64,000 bases of DNA, taken from NCBI RefSeq assembly GCF_007786475.1, contig NZ_VNJJ01000016.1, positions 1-64,000 on the forward strand. The letters run 5' to 3'. Origin of the DNA: Cohnella terricola. GTDB taxonomy: Bacteria; Bacillota; Bacilli; Paenibacillales; Paenibacillaceae. Shown in pieces: positions 23,516-33,142 of the stretch. How positions within the stretch are numbered: the first letter of the stretch is position 1; the number at the start of each line of letters is the position of its first letter. The position numbers and the translations under genes are program-made. The notes under the pieces are model-generated. The model was not told the origin of the DNA, ran no database searches, and saw nothing but the letters and a program-made list of their open reading frames with translations.

Positions 23516-24527
23516 TGGCTTGGACTCCCTTCAAGTTTAACTCTCCGGCGTAATGGCAAGCCGAGAAATGCCCATTGTCGACTTCGCGCAACTCCGGCAC
23601 CTGCTGAACGCATTTGTCCGTCCGATACGCGCATCTCGGATGGAAGTGGCAGCCGCTCGGCGGGTTGGCCGGGTTAGGCACTTCCCCTTCCAGGATGATC
23701 CGATCCTTCTTCCGCTCGGGATCGGGCTGGGGCACGGCGGACATGAGCGCCTCGGTGTACGGGTGCAACGGACGGGAGAACATCGCTTCCGACGGAGCGA
23801 GCTCAACGACCTTGCCCAAGTGCATGACCGCGACGCGATCCGATATGTTCTGAACGATTGATAAGTCATGTGAGATGAAAATGTACGTAATCTTGAAGCT
23901 TTCCTGCAAGTCCTTTAGCAGATTGATGATCTGGGCCTGGATCGACACGTCGAGGGCGGATACCGCCTCGTCGCAGACGATCAGCCGAGGCTGCATGATG
24001 AGCGCCCGCGCGATCGCGATACGCTGCCGCTGCCCGCCGGAGAACGCGTGCGGGTAACGCCGCAAATAGCTGACATTCAGACCGGTCTGGCTTGCGATCT
24101 CCGCGACCTTCTCCTCGATCTCCGACTTCTTCAGCTTGAAGTTGGCGACAAGCGGCTCCGCGATAATGTCGAACACGCTCATTCTCGGGCTAAGCGAGGA
24201 ATACGGATCCTGGAAAATCATCTGAATATCCTTGCGCAGCTTCTTTGCTTCCTTGCCCTTCAATTTCAGGAAATCGACGGTGTCGCCTTCTTCCGTCATG
24301 TAGTTCACTTCACCGGAGGAAGCGGAAATTCCTTTCACGATGCAGCGACCGAGCGTCGTCTTGCCGCAGCCCGATTCCCCTACGATACTGAGCGTCTCCC
24401 CTTCGTACAGCTGGAAGGAGATATCCTGCAGCACCTGTACGCGGGTTGGTTTGCCCCATAACGTTTTCTTGGATTTCACTTCGAAGCTTTTGTTCAGGCT
24501 GACGACATCGAGAATGGGCTTGCTCAT
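23496..24527 (-). CDS. Oligopeptide/oligosaccharide ABC transporter ATPase (OppF/DppF type)
   Basis: A 343-residue ATPase with Walker [13 protein letters not shown] (about 50), signature [15 protein letters not shown] (about 165) and Walker [19 protein letters not shown] (about 185). The C-terminal oligopeptide-transporter extension carries the Fe-S-type cysteines [16 protein letters not shown] start at 24527, the ATGA overlap with the OppD-type gene; the long upstream open frame is not used. It forms the ATPase heterodimer with that partner. Confidence 0.92.
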   Translation of the reverse strand: MSKPILDVVSLNKSFEVKSKKTLWGKPTRVQVLQDISFQLYEGETLSIVGESGCGKTTLGRCIVKGISASSGEVNYMTEEGDTVDFLKLKGKEAKKLRKDIQMIFQDPYSSLSPRMSVFDIIAEPLVANFKLKKSEIEEKVAEIASQTGLNVSYLRRYPHAFSGGQRQRIAIARALIMQPRLIVCDEAVSALDVSIQAQIINLLKDLQESFKITYIFISHDLSIVQNISDRVAVMHLGKVVELAPSEAMFSRPLHPYTEALMSAVPQPDPERKKDRIILEGEVPNPANPPSGCHFHPRCAYRTDKCVQQVPELREVDNGHFSACHYAGELNLKGVQANEAKRA

Positions 24528-25588
24528 TGTGCTTCTCCTCTCTGCTGGTCCGAATACAGAAAACATCTCACCGAATGATCGTCGGAGATGCGAGTCTTCG
24601 GTACCGACCGCGCGTTGCAGACGCCTTCTATCCGGTCCGTGCAACGTTCGTAGAACCCGCACATCGGAGGCATATCGATCGGCATCGGCACGGAGCCTTC
24701 GATCGAATCGAGCCGAACACTCTTCTCTCCGCCCAGTCTTGGCATCGACTTAAGCAGCCCTTTCGTGTACGGATGCTTCGGATTGTAGAAAATTTCTCTC
24801 ACCGGTGCCTGTTCGACGATCTTGCCGAGGTACATAACCGCCACTTCGTCGCACATCTCCGCAATAATACCCAGGTCGTGCGTCACGAGCAGGATGGCCA
24901 TGCCGAATTCGCGCTGCAGCGACTGCATCAACTCTAACACCTGGGCTTGGATAGTCACGTCGAGAGCCGTCGTCGGCTCGTCGGCGATGAGCAGCTCCGG
25001 ATTGCAGGAGAGCGCCATGGCGATCATCGCCCGCTGCCTCATCCCGCCGGAAAATTCGTGCGGATATTGGTCAAATCGCTTCTCCTGGTCCGATATGCCG
25101 ACTTTTCCGAGCATCTCCAGCGCGATTTTTTTCGCTTCCTTCTTGTTCTTGGTTCGGTGGATCCGGATCATCTCCACCATCTGGTTGCCAATCGTATACA
25201 TCGGCGAGAATGCGGTCATCGGCTCCTGGAAGATCATCGCGATCTTGTTGCCGCGGATCGAACGGATTCGCTTGCCCTTCGGATCGAGGGACAACAGGTC
25301 GATTGGATCGCTCGCGCTGCCCTCGGACGCCAAATCGTACTTAATCACTCCCGTCGTCTCGCACTCCTTCGGATTGATGCCGATGATGGCCCGGCTCGTC
25401 AAGCTCTTGCCGCAGCCGGACTCGCCGACCAGTCCGAGCGTCTTGCCCTTCTTAATCTCGAAATCGACTCCGTCGACCGCCTGCATGACGCCGTTGTCCA
25501 TCTGAATGCGAATTTTCAGATCCTGCACGGACAGCAGCGGTTGCCCGTCGTCGGCTTTGCATGCGGCTTGCGCCGTTTGTGTCGTCAT
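24524..25588 (-). CDS. Oligopeptide/oligosaccharide ABC transporter ATPase (OppD/DppD type)
   Basis: A 354-residue ATPase with Walker [15 protein letters not shown] (about 57), signature [16 protein letters not shown] (about 180), Walker [19 protein letters not shown] and the family C-terminal region with cysteines ([16 protein letters not shown]). GAGGGG precedes the start. The preference for OppD rather than OppF rests on order and on the MRQR signature. Confidence 0.92.
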   Translation of the reverse strand: MTTQTAQAACKADDGQPLLSVQDLKIRIQMDNGVMQAVDGVDFEIKKGKTLGLVGESGCGKSLTSRAIIGINPKECETTGVIKYDLASEGSASDPIDLLSLDPKGKRIRSIRGNKIAMIFQEPMTAFSPMYTIGNQMVEMIRIHRTKNKKEAKKIALEMLGKVGISDQEKRFDQYPHEFSGGMRQRAMIAMALSCNPELLIADEPTTALDVTIQAQVLELMQSLQREFGMAILLVTHDLGIIAEMCDEVAVMYLGKIVEQAPVREIFYNPKHPYTKGLLKSMPRLGGEKSVRLDSIEGSVPMPIDMPPMCGFYERCTDRIEGVCNARSVPKTRISDDHSVRCFLYSDQQRGEAQ

Positions 25589-25616
25589 GCTATCCCCTCG
25601 CTTGTTCTAAAATCGG

Positions 25617-26762
25617 CTATTTCTTGTACGGATCGGCGGCGTCCCGAAGTCCGTCGCCCAGGAAGTTGTAAGCGAGAACGGTCAGAACGACGATGCCTAG
25701 CGGAATGAGCTTCCACGGATAGAGCGCCACGTTCTCAACCTTCTGCGCTTCCTGAAGCAGTACTCCCCAGCTCGTCGCCGGCGAACGAATCCCAAGACCC
25801 AGGAAGCTCATCGCCGTTTCCGAGAGAATCATATTGGGGATCGCGAGCGTTGTCGCCACGACTAGATAACTCATAAAACCGGGCAGCAAGTGCTTCACGA
25901 TGATTTTCGTATTGCCGACGCCGGCGATTTTCGCCGCGACGACGTAGTCCTCGTTCTTGAGCGAGATGAACTTGCCTCGAACGACGCGCGCCAGGTCGGT
26001 CCAGCCGATAAGCGCGAAGATGATGACGATGTACAAATACATAGTCACGACCGGAACCCGAGGCGGAATAGCCGCGGAAAGCGCCATCCAGAGCGGCAGC
26101 GTTGGGAACGAGCGGATAATCTCGATAATTCTCTGGATGATCGAATCGAGCCAGCCTCCGAAATAACCGGAAATGCCGCCGATGATGAGACCGAGCACGA
26201 AGCTGATCCCCACTCCGACAAGCGGAATGCTGAGCGAGATTTGGCTTCCGAGCACGATCCGGGAGAACATATCCCTACCCATGGCGTCCGTGCCGAACAT
26301 AAACAGTCGTCCGGGCTGCTCTACGCCGAATAGGTGAAGTTTCGTCTTGAACATGCCGAGGAACTTGTATTCCTCGCCTTGGACGAACCATTTCAAAGCG
26401 TAACGCTTCTCCGTGTCCGAGACGAAAATTTTGCGCATCGTATCCGGGTCTCGAGCTGACTTGAGCTCGTAGACGAACGGCCGAAGATGGAACTTGCCGT
26501 CCGCATCCACGAACCGCAGCGTCATCGGAGGCGCGTTCACGTACTTGCTGTCGTAGCTTTGCAAGCTGTACGGTGCTATGAATTGGGCGAACAAAGCGAC
26601 GAAATATAGAACGCCCAATACGATCAGGCTGATTCGCGCCAACTTGTGCCTCTTGAATTTCATATAGATGAGTTTCCACTGCGAGCTGTAATTGATGTCT
26701 TTGGCCGCGCTCTCAAGGAAAGCTTCCGTCTTGGCTCTTTTGAATATAGGTAAAGTTCTCAT
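25617..26762 (-). CDS. Oligopeptide-type ABC permease with extracytoplasmic insertion (OppC/DppC type)
   Basis: A 381-residue permease. The first membrane segment ([22 protein letters not shown], about 45-66) is followed by an unusually long extracytoplasmic stretch of roughly 80-90 residues before [20 protein letters not shown], the standard OppC motif. Five further helices and the coupling loop [25 protein letters not shown] follow. Common OppC proteins are nearer 300 residues. Insertions here are seen in relatives serving oligosaccharides, which suits the LacI regulator. Confidence 0.88.
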   Translation of the reverse strand: MRTLPIFKRAKTEAFLESAAKDINYSSQWKLIYMKFKRHKLARISLIVLGVLYFVALFAQFIAPYSLQSYDSKYVNAPPMTLRFVDADGKFHLRPFVYELKSARDPDTMRKIFVSDTEKRYALKWFVQGEEYKFLGMFKTKLHLFGVEQPGRLFMFGTDAMGRDMFSRIVLGSQISLSIPLVGVGISFVLGLIIGGISGYFGGWLDSIIQRIIEIIRSFPTLPLWMALSAAIPPRVPVVTMYLYIVIIFALIGWTDLARVVRGKFISLKNEDYVVAAKIAGVGNTKIIVKHLLPGFMSYLVVATTLAIPNMILSETAMSFLGLGIRSPATSWGVLLQEAQKVENVALYPWKLIPLGIVVLTVLAYNFLGDGLRDAADPYKK

Positions 26763-26764
26763 CT

Positions 26765-27763
26765 CTAGTTACCTCTGAACTCTGTGCGGATTTTGGGATC
26801 GAGCCAGGCCAGCAAAATGTCCGAGATCAACGTTCCCAACACGGTTAGCAAAGCCATGAAGAGCAGCCAGGATCCGGCCAAATACATATCCTGACCAAGC
26901 AACGCTTTATACATGACAGGCCCCTGTATAGGCAGGTTCAATACGATAGCGGTAATCGTCGAGCCGGTGAATATGGAGGACAGCGACCAGCCGAACGTGC
27001 TGACGATCGGATTAAGTGCCGCTCGCGTCGGATACTTGAACAAAATTTTCGTTTCGGACAACCCTTTGGATCTTGCGGTAACGACGTTCGGTTTGTTCAA
27101 TTCGTCCAGCATCTGTCCCCTCATGACGCGGATGAGGTCCGCCGTGCTGGCGAGACCAATGACGATGACTGGAATGACGAGATGCTTGAGCAAATCGACG
27201 ACTTTGTCCCATGACCAAGCCGCGTTGACGTATTCGTCGGAAAATAGGCCGAGCAGCGGATCTCCGAACCACGTGTAGGAAAAGTACATCAAAATGATCG
27301 CGAGCAGAAAGTTCGGCGTTGCCATGCCCAGAAAGCTTAGGCCGGAGAAAAAGTAATCTCCCGCGGAATATTGCTTAACCGCCGTGTAGATTCCGATCGG
27401 AATCGCCACGAGGTATTGGAAAAGCATCGTCACGATAGAGACGACGAGCGTCAGTCCCATGTACTGCTTGACGACGTCGATAACCGGCTTGTTGTAGTTG
27501 AAAGAATAGCCGAAGTCGCCTTCGAACACGATTTTCTTGATCCATATCGCGTATTGCTCGTAGACCGGCCGGTCCAAACCGAGATTCGCCCGCATCTGGT
27601 CCATATCATCCTGCGTCATGATCTCGCCGGCCGCCGTCATCTGAGCGGAGTAGCTGGAGACGTAGTCGCCCGGAGGCAGTTGGATGATATAGAACACGAT
27701 GAAGGAGATGAAAATGACGACGGGTATCGCCATTACGATCCGCTTAATTGAATATTGGAGCAT
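26765..27763 (-). CDS. Oligopeptide-type ABC permease (OppB/DppB type)
   Basis: A 332-residue permease with six helices. It begins MLQYSIKRIVMAIPVVIFIS, the usual DppB start; the open frame upstream to 27853 lacks homology. The coupling loop is DELNKPNVVTARSKGLSETKILFKY (about 215-240). It follows the binding protein gene by about 100 bases and precedes the OppC-type gene by two bases. Confidence 0.9.
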   Translation of the reverse strand: MLQYSIKRIVMAIPVVIFISFIVFYIIQLPPGDYVSSYSAQMTAAGEIMTQDDMDQMRANLGLDRPVYEQYAIWIKKIVFEGDFGYSFNYNKPVIDVVKQYMGLTLVVSIVTMLFQYLVAIPIGIYTAVKQYSAGDYFFSGLSFLGMATPNFLLAIILMYFSYTWFGDPLLGLFSDEYVNAAWSWDKVVDLLKHLVIPVIVIGLASTADLIRVMRGQMLDELNKPNVVTARSKGLSETKILFKYPTRAALNPIVSTFGWSLSSIFTGSTITAIVLNLPIQGPVMYKALLGQDMYLAGSWLLFMALLTVLGTLISDILLAWLDPKIRTEFRGN

Positions 27764-27861
27764 GCATACCCAATCCTCTCCATTGCTGTTGGACCCCGTA
27801 TCCGGAAACCGGCAACGGGGGAAGCTCTTTCCCCCGTCTCCGGCCCGTTGCAAGACATGCC

Positions 27862-29835
27862 TTATTGCTTAAGGAAAAATTGCGCCGGATGCGCGTGACC
27901 TACCGTGCGGTATTCGTCGGCCCATACGAGGCCTTCCGGAATGTTGCGCAGCTTGTTCGATGCGACCAGCAGCATCGGCGTCGGGCCGGCGTAGCCGATG
28001 ACCCATTGGTTCTTCATGTGCAGCTTGTAGATTTCGTTCGCGAGTTGATCGATCTCTTCCTTGCTCTTGCTTGCCTTGATTTTGTTCCAGTTGTCGAGGA
28101 TTGCCGCCACGTCGCCTTCCGGTTTCACGCCTTCCGTACCACCTGATTGGGTATACAGGCCGTAGTGACCGAACCAAGGTGTAATGATGCGCAGCGGAAC
28201 CATCGTGTCCGGACGGAAAGCCACGTTCGCGACGGAGATGTTCTCCGTATGGATCGGCACTTCGTTCGCGTACTTCAGGTCGAAGAGCGCGCCGCCTTCC
28301 ACCATCTTCACGTTCATTTTCAGGCCCATATCTTCGTAGTACTTCTTAAGCAACTCGAGGAACGCGCTCTTATTCGTATCGGATTCGAACACGGTCAGCG
28401 TCAAGTCGGAGCCGTCCGGGAACATGCGGAAGTTGTTCTTGTCGCGTTTCGTCAGACCGATCTCGTCGAGCAACTGATTGGCACGTTCCGGTTCGAACTC
28501 GGCCCAATGCTGTGCCCAGCCTTCCTGATAGCCGATAACGCCTTCCGGAACGGAAGCCTGGATCGGCTCGCCCAAGCCGCTCGTGACGATGTCCGTTACG
28601 ACCTGACGGTTAACGCCGATCGAGAGCGCCTCTCTAAAGCGGATGTCCTGGAACAGCTTACTCAGGTTCGGATCTTTCGTCGTTTGGTTCAATTGGACGC
28701 CCGCGCTGGACCAGGTCGGCTGTGTCCAAGGGATGACGCGGAAGTCGCCTTTTTTCTCGTTTTCCTTTAAGACCGTGAAGTTCGCAGTGTCGAACGTCGC
28801 GAAGTTGTATTTGCCGGCCAGCGTGCCTAGCAGCTGTTGGCTCGGATCCTGGATTTGGTTCTCGATGATACGGTCCATATAAGGCAGTTGGTTGCCTTCG
28901 GAGTCCGTTTTCCAGTAGTACGGGTTACGCTCCATGACGAATTGCTCGCTGTTTGCGTCTGTCTTAGCTACCCAAGCAGCTAGCGTCGGGATTTCGGGAT
29001 GCAGCCAGAAGTAGTAGCCCGTCTCGACGAGGAACTGCTTCGGATCTTCATAGCCCCATTGCTTCGTGATTTCGAGCGTCTTGGCGTCGCCGACGAATTC
29101 CGGCAGGATCGTCTTATGGAAATGCGCTGGAGCGAAAAACCATTTGTTGTCGATCGCGACGCGCTCGAGGAACTGAACGCTCGGGTATTTGTGCGTCACG
29201 GTAAACGTGTAGTCGTCCACTTTCTTCACTTCGGCAAGCGCTTTGTCGCCGGTAACCGGATCAACCGAATAGTAAGCGTCATAGATCTTCTTGCCGAACG
29301 TTTCCTTTGTCAGCATATGCTCCCAGTAAAACAGGACGTCGTCGGCCGTGAACGGCATGCCGTCGGACCATTTCATGCCTTCGCGCAGATGAATCGTGAA
29401 GACGGTGGAATCATCGTTGACTTCGTAGCCCTTCGCGACGTTTGGTTCGACAGCTTTGCCTTCCTTATTGAAACGGAAGAGCGCTTCTTCGTTTATCATA
29501 CCGACGCCCCATTTATCGGCAGGGCCCTTCCAAGACATGTTCCAATCGCCGCCGAATTGGCCGATTTCTTCTACAACAGGCTCGATCATAATGTCGGATG
29601 CGACCGGCAGACGTTCTTCGAGCGGAGGAAGCTTGCCGGCTTTCACGAGCTCGGCCAGCATCGGCGCTTCCTTGCCGCCGCCCGCTTCGCCGGGAGCGAC
29701 CGCCGCTTCCTTCGGCTTTTGAGATTCTACCGCTTTCGATTCTTTGCTGGTCTCGGCGTTGTTTCCCCCGAAGCACCCTGTTACGAATACGACCATGCTC
29801 ACAAGCGCAATCATGAACCCTCTACTTCTTTTCAA
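27862..29835 (-). CDS. Family 5 extracellular solute-binding lipoprotein
   Basis: A 657-residue lipoprotein beginning with TTG five bases after GGAGGGG. The signal is MKRSRGFMIALVSMVVFVTGC with the lipidated cysteine at residue 21. Family 5 (oligopeptide/nickel/oligosaccharide) motifs are visible, for example YEVNDDSTVFTIHLREGMKWSDGMPFTADDVLFYWEH cut as FTADDVLFYWEHML near 170. At about 650 residues it is longer than typical DppA/OppA (about 540), a size common in oligosaccharide-binding relatives. It is the first gene of the operon and lies under the two LacI-type operators. Confidence 0.9.
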   Translation of the reverse strand: MKRSRGFMIALVSMVVFVTGCFGGNNAETSKESKAVESQKPKEAAVAPGEAGGGKEAPMLAELVKAGKLPPLEERLPVASDIMIEPVVEEIGQFGGDWNMSWKGPADKWGVGMINEEALFRFNKEGKAVEPNVAKGYEVNDDSTVFTIHLREGMKWSDGMPFTADDVLFYWEHMLTKETFGKKIYDAYYSVDPVTGDKALAEVKKVDDYTFTVTHKYPSVQFLERVAIDNKWFFAPAHFHKTILPEFVGDAKTLEITKQWGYEDPKQFLVETGYYFWLHPEIPTLAAWVAKTDANSEQFVMERNPYYWKTDSEGNQLPYMDRIIENQIQDPSQQLLGTLAGKYNFATFDTANFTVLKENEKKGDFRVIPWTQPTWSSAGVQLNQTTKDPNLSKLFQDIRFREALSIGVNRQVVTDIVTSGLGEPIQASVPEGVIGYQEGWAQHWAEFEPERANQLLDEIGLTKRDKNNFRMFPDGSDLTLTVFESDTNKSAFLELLKKYYEDMGLKMNVKMVEGGALFDLKYANEVPIHTENISVANVAFRPDTMVPLRIITPWFGHYGLYTQSGGTEGVKPEGDVAAILDNWNKIKASKSKEEIDQLANEIYKLHMKNQWVIGYAGPTPMLLVASNKLRNIPEGLVWADEYRTVGHAHPAQFFLKQ

Positions 29836-29930
29836 GAGAACCCCTCCATGAATAAATTGAGATTGGCTAATCTTTCCTTTCCCACTTGCGCATTGCCTTT
29901 CTAGCCGATCCGTCTCACCTCCCCAATGGA

Positions 29931-29946
29931 GTTAAACCGGTTTAAC
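29931..29946. promoter_or_regulatory. LacI-type operator O1
   Basis: A perfect 16-bp palindrome, GTTAAACCGGTTTAAC, about 95 bases upstream of the binding-protein start. It shares the core TTAAACCGGTTTAA with the second site, 66 bp away centre to centre. The central CpG palindrome is the form bound by LacI/GalR proteins; the operon's own LacI (21.9 kb) is the likeliest ligand. Confidence 0.75.
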
Positions 29947-29996
29947 AGAACACGTCGCGCGATCGCGTATTGTCCCATTCAGCTTAACCTTCGATT

Positions 29997-30012
29997 GTTA
30001 AACCGGTTTAAT
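29997..30012. promoter_or_regulatory. LacI-type operator O2
   Basis: GTTAAACCGGTTTAAT contains the same perfect 14-bp core as O1. Two identical palindromes about six helical turns apart permit looping or cooperative repression of the importer operon. Confidence 0.75.
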
Positions 30013-30063
30013 ATGGATGTAAAATTTAGCATGACTTTTCTTTACAGATCCCAAGTTACGCTA

Positions 30064-30090
30064 TGTAAACGCTTGCTGTAAGCGCTTTAT
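30064..30090. promoter_or_regulatory. Two abutting cre-like sites
   Basis: TGTAAACGCTTGCT (30064-30077) and TGTAAGCGCTTTAT (30077-30090) each match 12 of 14 positions of the CcpA cre consensus TGWAANCGNTNWCA. They lie upstream of the importer operon and just beyond the 3' end of the iol-linked LacI gene. Carbon catabolite control is plausible. The second site's AAGCGCTT core also resembles the dyads upstream of iolD. Confidence 0.5.
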
Positions 30091-30127
30091 AAATTGGCTG
30101 AAATACACGTGTAACTTATGCGCCGTT

Positions 30128-31144
30128 TTAAGCTTCGAGTGTCGGCTTCCCCGTCGACTCCCGAACGATCAGCTCGGGGGACATGACGATCCGTTGGCGG
30201 ATCGCATCGTCTCCATCCGCGTCCTTGATGAGCAGCCCGAATGCCAGCTTTACCATCTGGTCCATCGGCTGGGCGATCGTCGTGAGCGCCGGATTGGTCA
30301 CCGTCGACAGGATCGTGTCGTCGAAGCCGATAATAGACAGCTGCTCCGGAACCCGGATCCCCGCTTCCTTGGCGGCTTGCAGGGCGCCGATGGCGAGAAT
30401 GTCATTGACGCAGAATATCGCGGTCGGCCGTTCAGTCGCTTGCAGCAGTGTCTCGGCCGCTTTTTTCCCCGCCTTGATACTGGAATCGCTCGAGACGATG
30501 CTGCCGTCTTCAAGCCCGATTCCCTTCTCGAACAACGCGAAGCGGAAACCTCTAACCCGTTCGATGCTGCTGCTGACTTCGAAATTTTCCGAGACGATCG
30601 CCATACGCCGGTGGCCGAGCTCGAGCAGGTGCTCCGCCGCGAGTGTGCCGCCCTTGAAGTCGTCCGTCAGCACGCTGTGCGCCGAGACATCAGCCGATTC
30701 CCGCGCGATCATGACGATCGGAACGGACTTCTCGGCCAACTGCGTGAGCAACTCTCCGTTTTCCATGCCGGTCCCGATCAAAATGCCATCGACGCTTTTC
30801 TGCTCGAGCAGCCGCAAGTACTTCTCCACCCGCTCGTTCCGATTGTCCGTGCTGCAGACGATGACGCTATACCCTTCCGAATGGGCCAGATCTTCCACGG
30901 TCCTTGCGATCTCGGAGAAGAAGGGGTTGGAGACGTCCGGAATGAGCAAGCCGAGCGTGTACGTCTTCTTTCCCATCAGAGCGGAGGCGATGACGCTGGG
31001 CTGGTATTGCAGCCTCTCCATCACTTTGAAGATTTCGTCCCGCTTTTTCTTGCTGACCTTGCCCTTCCCGTTTATCGCGTTCGAGACGGTCGCGATGGAC
31101 ACGCCCGCTTCCTTGGCGACGTCATAGATCGTGGTTGTTTTCAT
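30128..31144 (-). CDS. LacI-family regulator at the end of the iol operon
   Basis: A 338-residue LacI/GalR regulator (KTTTIYDVAKEAGVSIATVS HTH; YQPSVIASALMGKK hinge; IPDVSNPFFSEIARTVEDLA and VPIVMIARESADVSAHSV sensor domain). I start at MKTTTIYD (31144), which has GAGGA upstream. It is co-directional with iolB and about 80 bases from it, so it probably regulates the inositol genes. That differs from B. subtilis, where the DeoR-type IolR does so. The AAGCGCTT palindromes before iolD are candidate targets. Confidence 0.87.
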   Translation of the reverse strand: MKTTTIYDVAKEAGVSIATVSNAINGKGKVSKKKRDEIFKVMERLQYQPSVIASALMGKKTYTLGLLIPDVSNPFFSEIARTVEDLAHSEGYSVIVCSTDNRNERVEKYLRLLEQKSVDGILIGTGMENGELLTQLAEKSVPIVMIARESADVSAHSVLTDDFKGGTLAAEHLLELGHRRMAIVSENFEVSSSIERVRGFRFALFEKGIGLEDGSIVSSDSSIKAGKKAAETLLQATERPTAIFCVNDILAIGALQAAKEAGIRVPEQLSIIGFDDTILSTVTNPALTTIAQPMDQMVKLAFGLLIKDADGDDAIRQRIVMSPELIVRESTGKPTLEA

Positions 31145-31225
31145 AGCCATCCTCATTCATCTTCGGATATAGGTTCTTTCTGGTCATTATCCGACGATTC
31201 TTCTTACAATGCAAGACGGAATTCG

Positions 31226-32050
31226 TTACTTGGCCGGTACTTGCCCGGCTTTCGCGATCCACTCGTGATCCGGATCGTTCCGGAATTTCCAGGTGCGGGT
31301 CGGACCGGCCATGACGTTCAAGTAATAGACTTGATACCCTGGCGGAGCCGACACGGGATGATAGCCTTCCGGTACGAGTACGACTTCGCCGTCCTTGACG
31401 GCCAGCGTCTCGTCGAGGGAACGGTCATCCGTGTAGACGCGCTGAATCGCGAACCCTTGCTCGGGCTCAACCCGGTAGTAGTACGTCTCTTCGAGCAGCG
31501 ATTCCTCGGGAAGCGCGTCCTTGTCGTGCTTGTGCGGCGGATAGCTGGACCAATGGCCCGCGGGCGTGAACACTTCGACGACGAGCAGGCTGTCGGCAGG
31601 CTGCTGTTCGGGCAAAATGTTGTGAATGAAGCGCTGCGTCGTTCCCTGCCCACGAACTTCTACGCCGATCTGCTCGGGCAGAATGAGGCGGGCGGCGTGA
31701 TTGCCGTAGCCCGGTGCTTGACATACCGCGAGCTCCAGCTCGGTGATCGCCTCGACCTCGTACCGGTCGCCGTTCGGAACGTAGACTGCGGACGGCGGCT
31801 TCCCTTCGAACACGCTCATCCGCTGCCCGACGTCACGCCACTCCCGGTTGGACGTCTTGACGTGCGCTTTGCCCGCGACCAGCACAAGGCAGACTTCGTT
31901 CGACTCCGTCGACCGGATTAACTTCTCCCCGGCCTTCAGCCGGTAAGTCTCGAATCCGACGTACTTCCAACCCGCCGATTCAGGTGAGACGGACACCATA
32001 GGCGTCGCGCCGTCGGCCGGCTTCCCAGGGCTTACGATCAAACGGCTCAA
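31226..32050 (-). CDS. iolB: 5-deoxy-glucuronate isomerase
   Basis: This cupin-fold enzyme of about 274 residues converts 5-deoxy-D-glucuronate to 2-deoxy-5-keto-D-gluconate in myo-inositol catabolism. Recognisable stretches are WSSYPPHKHDKDALPEESLLEE (the metal-site histidines, near 170), EQGFAIQRVYTDDRSLDE and VPEGYHPVSAPPGYQVYYLN. AAAGGAG directly abuts the ATG at 32059, so I take the in-frame TTG nine bases later (MSRLIVSPG) as the start. Either is possible. It follows iolG after about 20 bases. Confidence 0.93.
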   Translation of the reverse strand: MSRLIVSPGKPADGATPMVSVSPESAGWKYVGFETYRLKAGEKLIRSTESNEVCLVLVAGKAHVKTSNREWRDVGQRMSVFEGKPPSAVYVPNGDRYEVEAITELELAVCQAPGYGNHAARLILPEQIGVEVRGQGTTQRFIHNILPEQQPADSLLVVEVFTPAGHWSSYPPHKHDKDALPEESLLEETYYYRVEPEQGFAIQRVYTDDRSLDETLAVKDGEVVLVPEGYHPVSAPPGYQVYYLNVMAGPTRTWKFRNDPDHEWIAKAGQVPAK

Positions 32051-32069
32051 AAGCAGCATCTCCTTTCGC

Positions 32070-33113
32070 TTACATGATTTCCGATAGTTTCACCGGACGG
32101 TTCTTCTGCAGGCTCATTTTCGCGGCTAACGCGATCCGTTCCGCCGCCAGGCCGTCGTTACCGTCAACCGGCGCCAAGTTTCCTTGCAGCAAGCAATCGA
32201 CGAAGCTTTCCGTCTCCGCGAAGTAAGCGGCTTCGTAGCGTTCGAGGAAGAAGTGCAACGGCTTGTCGCTCCAGACGCCGCTCTCCGTGCTGAGCACGGC
32301 CGTGCTCGGGTGATCGTTAGCCGAAGCCGCGCTGCCTTTCGAACCGAACACCTCGGCTCTCTGATCGTAGCCGTAGGAGGCCTTGCGGCTGCAGTCGATG
32401 ACGCCGAGCGCTCCTCCTTCGAATCGCAGCGTGACGATCGCCGTGTCCACGTCGCCGTGCTTGCCGAATACAGGGTCGATTAGGACGCCGCCTTGGGCGT
32501 ATACTTCTTCGACCTCAAGCCCGGACAGAAACCTCGCCATGTCGAAATCATGGATCATCATGTCCATGAACATGCCGCCCGAGCTTTCGATGTACTCTTC
32601 CGGAGGCGGCGCGGGGTCGCGGGACGTAATTTTAACGAGCTGAACGTCTCCGATCGCTCCCGCCTGCACGTGCTCGCGGATGCGCTTGTAGTTATGGTCG
32701 AACCGCCGATTAAAGCCGACTTGAAGTTTCACGCCCGCCGCCCGGACCGCCTCCAGCGCTTCCTCCGTCTGCCGGTAGTCCATGCTGATCGGTTTCTCGC
32801 AGAACACATGCTTGCCTTCCTGCGCTGCCCGTTTGATGAGCTGAACGTGCGTGTCCGTGGAAGAGCAGATGAATATGGCGTCAATGTCCGGATTCGTCAA
32901 GATGTTTTCGCTGTCTTGGGTCACCAGCGGGATGCCCCGCGATGCCGCCCATTCAAGAAGCTCATCGCCCACGTACAAGTCGCTGATAGCCGCGATCTGC
33001 GCGCGAGGGTGCCGCTTGATGTTGTCTACGTGAATTTTGCCTATTCTTCCTGCGCCGATGACGCCGATTCTGATCTTGTTGCCGATTCTGATTTTGTTCA
33101 TGTAAGTTGCCAT
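32070..33113 (-). CDS. iolG: myo-Inositol 2-dehydrogenase
   Basis: A 347-residue Gfo/Idh/MocA oxidoreductase that oxidises myo-inositol to scyllo-inosose with NAD. It has the Rossmann motif GVIGAGRIGKIH, the catalytic-lysine loop VFCEKPIS (about 105) and the Asp/His pair in MDMMIHDFDMARFLSG (about 185). The N terminus contains an in-frame 18-bp duplication giving NKIRIGNKIRIG, one repeat more than usual. Two ATGs (33113, 33101) compete and neither is ideally spaced from AAGAGG. The gene is part of iolD-E-C-A-G-B. Confidence 0.92.
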   Translation of the reverse strand: MATYMNKIRIGNKIRIGVIGAGRIGKIHVDNIKRHPRAQIAAISDLYVGDELLEWAASRGIPLVTQDSENILTNPDIDAIFICSSTDTHVQLIKRAAQEGKHVFCEKPISMDYRQTEEALEAVRAAGVKLQVGFNRRFDHNYKRIREHVQAGAIGDVQLVKITSRDPAPPPEEYIESSGGMFMDMMIHDFDMARFLSGLEVEEVYAQGGVLIDPVFGKHGDVDTAIVTLRFEGGALGVIDCSRKASYGYDQRAEVFGSKGSAASANDHPSTAVLSTESGVWSDKPLHFFLERYEAAYFAETESFVDCLLQGNLAPVDGNDGLAAERIALAAKMSLQKNRPVKLSEIM

Positions 33114-33142
33114 CCTCTTCTTACCAAAAGTCGTGTCCCGGT

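Noticed and set aside
21854-31144. A plain dipeptide (dpp/opp) operon
   Set aside because: The LacI regulator with matching operators and the unusual subunit sizes make a peptide substrate doubtful, so I left gene symbols blank.
30194-31921. 575-codon plus-strand ORF
   Set aside because: Antisense to the LacI and iolB genes, a shadow of GC-rich codon use; similar long shadows lie opposite iolE/iolD (36072-37283) and DUF5054 (47406-48560).
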